Source: UBA1422 sp963676385
GTDB lineage: Bacteria; Bacillota; Clostridia; Peptostreptococcales; Anaerovoracaceae
Length of the DNA stretch: 64,000 bases
Direction of reading: 5' to 3'
Assembly (NCBI GenBank): GCA_963676385.2
Contig: CAXXMM010000006.1
Location: forward strand, 186,001-250,000
Positions within the stretch are counted from its first letter, which is position 1. Every line of letters starts with the position of its first letter. Shown here piece after piece: positions 61,189 through 64,000 of this stretch. The notes beneath the pieces were generated by a model. The model worked only from the letters and a program-made list of their open reading frames with translations, was not told the DNA's origin and searched no databases. The position numbers and the translations under genes are program-made.

Positions 61189-62919
61189 TTATTTGGAATA
61201 ATTCTTGGCACTGTGCCTTTTTATTTTTCGTGTCGTTGTCTTTTCAAATTCATCTTCTCTAATTGCAAATCGCTTGATTCGCTTATACAAAGGTAATTTG
61301 TCATTGATTTGATCAACCAGTTCTCCAATGAAAGCCCGAAGTTGGTCTTCATCTAATTTCCCTTTGTCCGCTGCAATGGCCTCCAAGTCAGGAAAAATTT
61401 CCGCCTTGACCACAACATCGTCGGATTTTTCCACATTTTCTCCATGAACCAATACTTCAGCCACATATCCGATTTCAAGTAAATAATATTCCAATTCTTC
61501 AGGAAAAATATTTTTTCCATTCTTGGCAATAATAACGTTCTTCTTTCGTCCGGAAATATATAAATAGCCTTCCTTGTCCAAGTATCCATAATCCCCTGTA
61601 TAAAGCCACCCATCTCTTAGCACCTTCTTGGTTTCCTCTGGATTGTTGAAATAACCCATCATCACCGAGGGGCCTTGGCATACAATTTCTCCCACACCGG
61701 TTTCGTCTGGGTCATCTATGCGAATGGTGGTACCCGGCAAGGCCTGCCCCACAGAAGGGGCTTTGCTGTAACGGTCTCGATTGACCGCGATAATGGGTGC
61801 GTTTTCTGTCATTCCATACCCTTGAATCATAGGAAGCCCCATAGCTTCAAAGTCCATAATCACTTTGGGATTAATGCCTGCACCTCCGGAAACCAATTGA
61901 GTAATCTCCCCCCCTGTTGTCTCATGGATGGGTTTAAACAGTTTTCGAACCAAGTTGGGATGATTATATAACTTCAATGCGCGAGAAATGCGAATCATCA
62001 ACCGCATTTTATTTGCCGATCCCTTTGCCTCTGCCCCGGCCCATATTTTTTTGTGCATAGACTCGAAAATAATGGGAACACTTAGCATTATATTAGCATG
62101 AACCTCTGCCAGATTCTTGGCAATATGTTTCAACCCTTCACAAATAGCAACGGTTTCTCCCTGATATAGTCCTGCCATAATATGGCATGTCATCTCATAG
62201 GTATGATGCATAGGCAACACAGAAAGCCCAATGCTTTGAGGCTGAATTTCTACATATTGGGTCATGTGATATACATTGGATGCAATATTTTCATGGGAAA
62301 GCATGACCCCCTTGGCAACCCCGGTTGTTCCCGATGTGAAAAGAATGGAACAAGGTTTGGTCCCGTCAATTTTCGCATGAGTGAAATCCGTATTCCCTTT
62401 TGCCACTTCTTCTTTCCCCATTTGAAGCATTTTGGAATAGGAAAGCCGACCCGCTCTGTCTTCCGTGGCTGACATATCTATCGCATAAATAACTCCGGGC
62501 ACTGCGGCCATCACTTCATTGACCGTTTCACTAAACTTTCCAGAGTAAACGATGGCTGAAATTTCAGCCATTCTTGCCAAATTTGCAACTTCCCTTGGCT
62601 GCAAATCCCGATCCAAAGGAACCACAACGCCAGTCCCGTTGACGGTAGCAAAATAGGAAACCAACCAGGAATAACTGTTTTCGCCGATGACGGCAATCCT
62701 TTTACCTGCCAATCCCAATTTCATAAATGAAGTTCCCAGTCCATTGATATCTTCAACAAACTGATCCAATGAAATGGGATGAAAATCTTCCCCCGGCCTG
62801 TCCTTAACCAAAAAAGCCGGTGTATTTTTATGATTCTCTTGTGCAACCAGCATAATGTCCCGGATATTTTGGACTGGAACCGGTTGATATTGACTGTTCT
62901 TGAATTTCTTTTTATTCAT
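61189..62919 (-). CDS. AMP-binding acyl-CoA synthetase-like enzyme, copy 1
   Basis: A 576-residue adenylate-forming enzyme. It has LFTSGTTGVAKGVMLSH, the YGMTENAPII and GWLYTGDYGY motifs, and SGRKKNVIIAKNGKNIFPEE. It shares the domain plan and about the same length with the adjacent copy, indicating tandem duplication followed by divergence. The ATG at 62919 has AGAGGATTC, a close but weak ribosome site; a TTG at 62952 overlapping the aspartate kinase stop is an alternative. The acyl substrate is unknown. Confidence 0.85.
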   Translation of the reverse strand: MNKKKFKNSQYQPVPVQNIRDIMLVAQENHKNTPAFLVKDRPGEDFHPISLDQFVEDINGLGTSFMKLGLAGKRIAVIGENSYSWLVSYFATVNGTGVVVPLDRDLQPREVANLARMAEISAIVYSGKFSETVNEVMAAVPGVIYAIDMSATEDRAGRLSYSKMLQMGKEEVAKGNTDFTHAKIDGTKPCSILFTSGTTGVAKGVMLSHENIASNVYHMTQYVEIQPQSIGLSVLPMHHTYEMTCHIMAGLYQGETVAICEGLKHIAKNLAEVHANIMLSVPIIFESMHKKIWAGAEAKGSANKMRLMIRISRALKLYNHPNLVRKLFKPIHETTGGEITQLVSGGAGINPKVIMDFEAMGLPMIQGYGMTENAPIIAVNRDRYSKAPSVGQALPGTTIRIDDPDETGVGEIVCQGPSVMMGYFNNPEETKKVLRDGWLYTGDYGYLDKEGYLYISGRKKNVIIAKNGKNIFPEELEYYLLEIGYVAEVLVHGENVEKSDDVVVKAEIFPDLEAIAADKGKLDEDQLRAFIGELVDQINDKLPLYKRIKRFAIREDEFEKTTTRKIKRHSAKNYSK

Positions 62920-62948
62920 GAATCCTCTATATCCCTTCCTTTGGCCAT

Positions 62949-64000
62949 TCAATCAAAGAATGCATGATAAATCGCCTGAATGGATTTTTCAAAGTCTTTG
63001 TTGTGAACCCCAACAATAATATTCATTTCACTGGAACCCTGGTCAATCATCCGAATGTTAACCCCTGCCTCGGCCAATGCCTTAAATAGTCTGGCAGATA
63101 CACCGGGGCGAAATGACATGCCACAGCCAACCGTGGCAATTAAAGCCATGTTTTCGGCAACTTCAATGGTATCCGGATGTAGTTGTAAACGAATTTCTTC
63201 CAGCACATCCTCCAGTTTGTCGTGAATCGTTTCTTGGGAAACAACAACGGACAATGTATCAATTCCACTAGGAATATGCTCAAGGGGGATATCGTGTTCT
63301 TCTAATATTGCGGCTAGTTTTCTAACAAACCCACGCTCTGTAGCCAAATGATTTTTGTAGATTGCAATGACCACAAAGTCCTTTCTCCCGGCAATGCCGG
63401 TAACCACTCGATGCAAACCTTCTTCCGTCGGTTCGGAAGTAATTAACGTTCCCGGATTATCCGGTTCATTGGTATTGCGTATATTAATAGGAATATTAGA
63501 TGCCCGGGCAGGGAAAATTGCATCTTCATGAAGAACGGATGCGCCCATGTAGGACAATTCCCTTAACTCCTTGTAGGAGATGGTATTGATGGGTCTGGCA
63601 TTTGGAATAATACGAGGGTCCGCCACTAAAAAACCAGATACATCTGTCCAATTTTCATATACTTCTGCATCGATGGCTCTAGCAACCAAAGATCCGGTCA
63701 CATCAGAGCCGCCACGGGAAAAAGTTTTGACTTCTCCGTCAGGTTTGGCACCGTAAAATCCGGGGATGACAGCGCTCTGATGTTTATTTAATTCTGTGGA
63801 AATGGCCTCGTCGGTTTCTTCTTCCAACAATCTGCCGTTTTTGTCAAATTTAATTACTTCTTTGGCATCCACAAAGTCATAACCTAGATAGGCCGCAATG
63901 AGTTTTCCATTCAGGTATTCTCCTCGGCTGGCAATATAATCATAGGATGCGCCGGATTCCAACATTTCCTTAATAATATCCAATTCCTCCCGCAAACCTA
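62949..64000 (-). CDS. Aspartate kinase, C-terminal part (runs off the window edge)
   Basis: The kinase phosphorylates aspartate at the head of the lysine, threonine and methionine pathway. The window holds about 350 residues, beginning in a kinase-domain helix (SYDYIASRGEYLNGKLIAAYLG) and going through VIPGFYGAKPDGEVKTFSRGGSD and two ACT domains (FRPGVSARLFKALAEAGVNI). The N-terminal KFGGSS part lies outside. It is the first gene seen of the minus-strand series that ends with lysS. Confidence 0.92.
   Translation of the reverse strand, partial: GLREELDIIKEMLESGASYDYIASRGEYLNGKLIAAYLGYDFVDAKEVIKFDKNGRLLEEETDEAISTELNKHQSAVIPGFYGAKPDGEVKTFSRGGSDVTGSLVARAIDAEVYENWTDVSGFLVADPRIIPNARPINTISYKELRELSYMGASVLHEDAIFPARASNIPINIRNTNEPDNPGTLITSEPTEEGLHRVVTGIAGRKDFVVIAIYKNHLATERGFVRKLAAILEEHDIPLEHIPSGIDTLSVVVSQETIHDKLEDVLEEIRLQLHPDTIEVAENMALIATVGCGMSFRPGVSARLFKALAEAGVNIRMIDQGSSEMNIIVGVHNKDFEKSIQAIYHAFFD

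Overview
The window looks like the chromosome of a strictly anaerobic, amino-acid- or pyrimidine-fermenting member of the Clostridia (Firmicutes). The evidence is the complete set of [FeFe]-hydrogenase maturases (hydE, hydG, hydF), an iron-sulphur-rich formate dehydrogenase with NADH-linked partner subunits, strong AAGGAGG-type ribosome binding sites, a PyrDB/PyrK pyrimidine operon with a PyrB/PyrI transcarbamoylase, CarD, and a sigma-54 activator next to an amino-acid aminotransferase. No phage, insertion sequence, CRISPR array, rRNA or tRNA gene was seen.

Layout. 1-1156: end of dapF and mobA on the minus strand. 1250-6263: a plus-strand hydE-hydG-hydF-desulfurase operon with a Rex-like operator and a promoter. 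6371-12808: a minus-strand operon for a NuoE-like subunit, a NuoF/HydB-like subunit and a very large formate dehydrogenase fused to an NAD(P)H:acceptor flavoprotein. 13163-14473: SPFH membrane protein plus a ribbon-helix-helix protein. 14493-18867: sigma-54 regulator, class III aminotransferase, homoserine-dehydrogenase-like enzyme. 18931-26434: beta-CASP nuclease and pyrCKDFEBI. 26470-28290: two exported orphan proteins and a decayed gene. 28296-35953: a catabolic cluster with a LacI regulator, two PreA-type dehydrogenases, PreT, an M20 amidohydrolase and a transporter. 36057-41619: carD-yacL-ispDF-proS-nudix-ppi. 41803-51227: a two-component system, radA, an EF-G paralogue, a gate-domain protein pair, asnS and a glycosyltransferase. 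51309-54751: an AT-rich probable anti-phage operon (RloC-like ATPase/anticodon nuclease plus a DUF4365 protein). 54752-55986: non-coding and strongly structured. 55987-64000: lysS, greA, a PLP racemase, two acyl-CoA-synthetase paralogues and the end of an aspartate kinase.

How genes fit together. MobA completes the bis-MGD cofactor that the formate dehydrogenase needs. HydEGF build the H-cluster of a hydrogenase that must be encoded elsewhere, and the Rex-like site would tie the maturases to the NADH/NAD ratio. The NuoE/NuoF/formate dehydrogenase operon resembles ferredoxin- and NAD-linked, electron-bifurcating formate dehydrogenases. Pyrimidine synthesis and an apparent reductive pyrimidine or orotate breakdown cluster lie within a few kb of each other.

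Quality note. Many conserved genes are interrupted by single-base indels, often in homopolymers: mobA, nuoE, nuoF, the SPFH gene, pyrK, yacL, carD and a small gene near 28 kb. The protein similarity continues cleanly across each break, so most are probably sequence errors rather than dead genes. They are annotated over their full restored span; where the coding is split into several pieces the type is given as pseudogene, meaning interrupted in this sequence.
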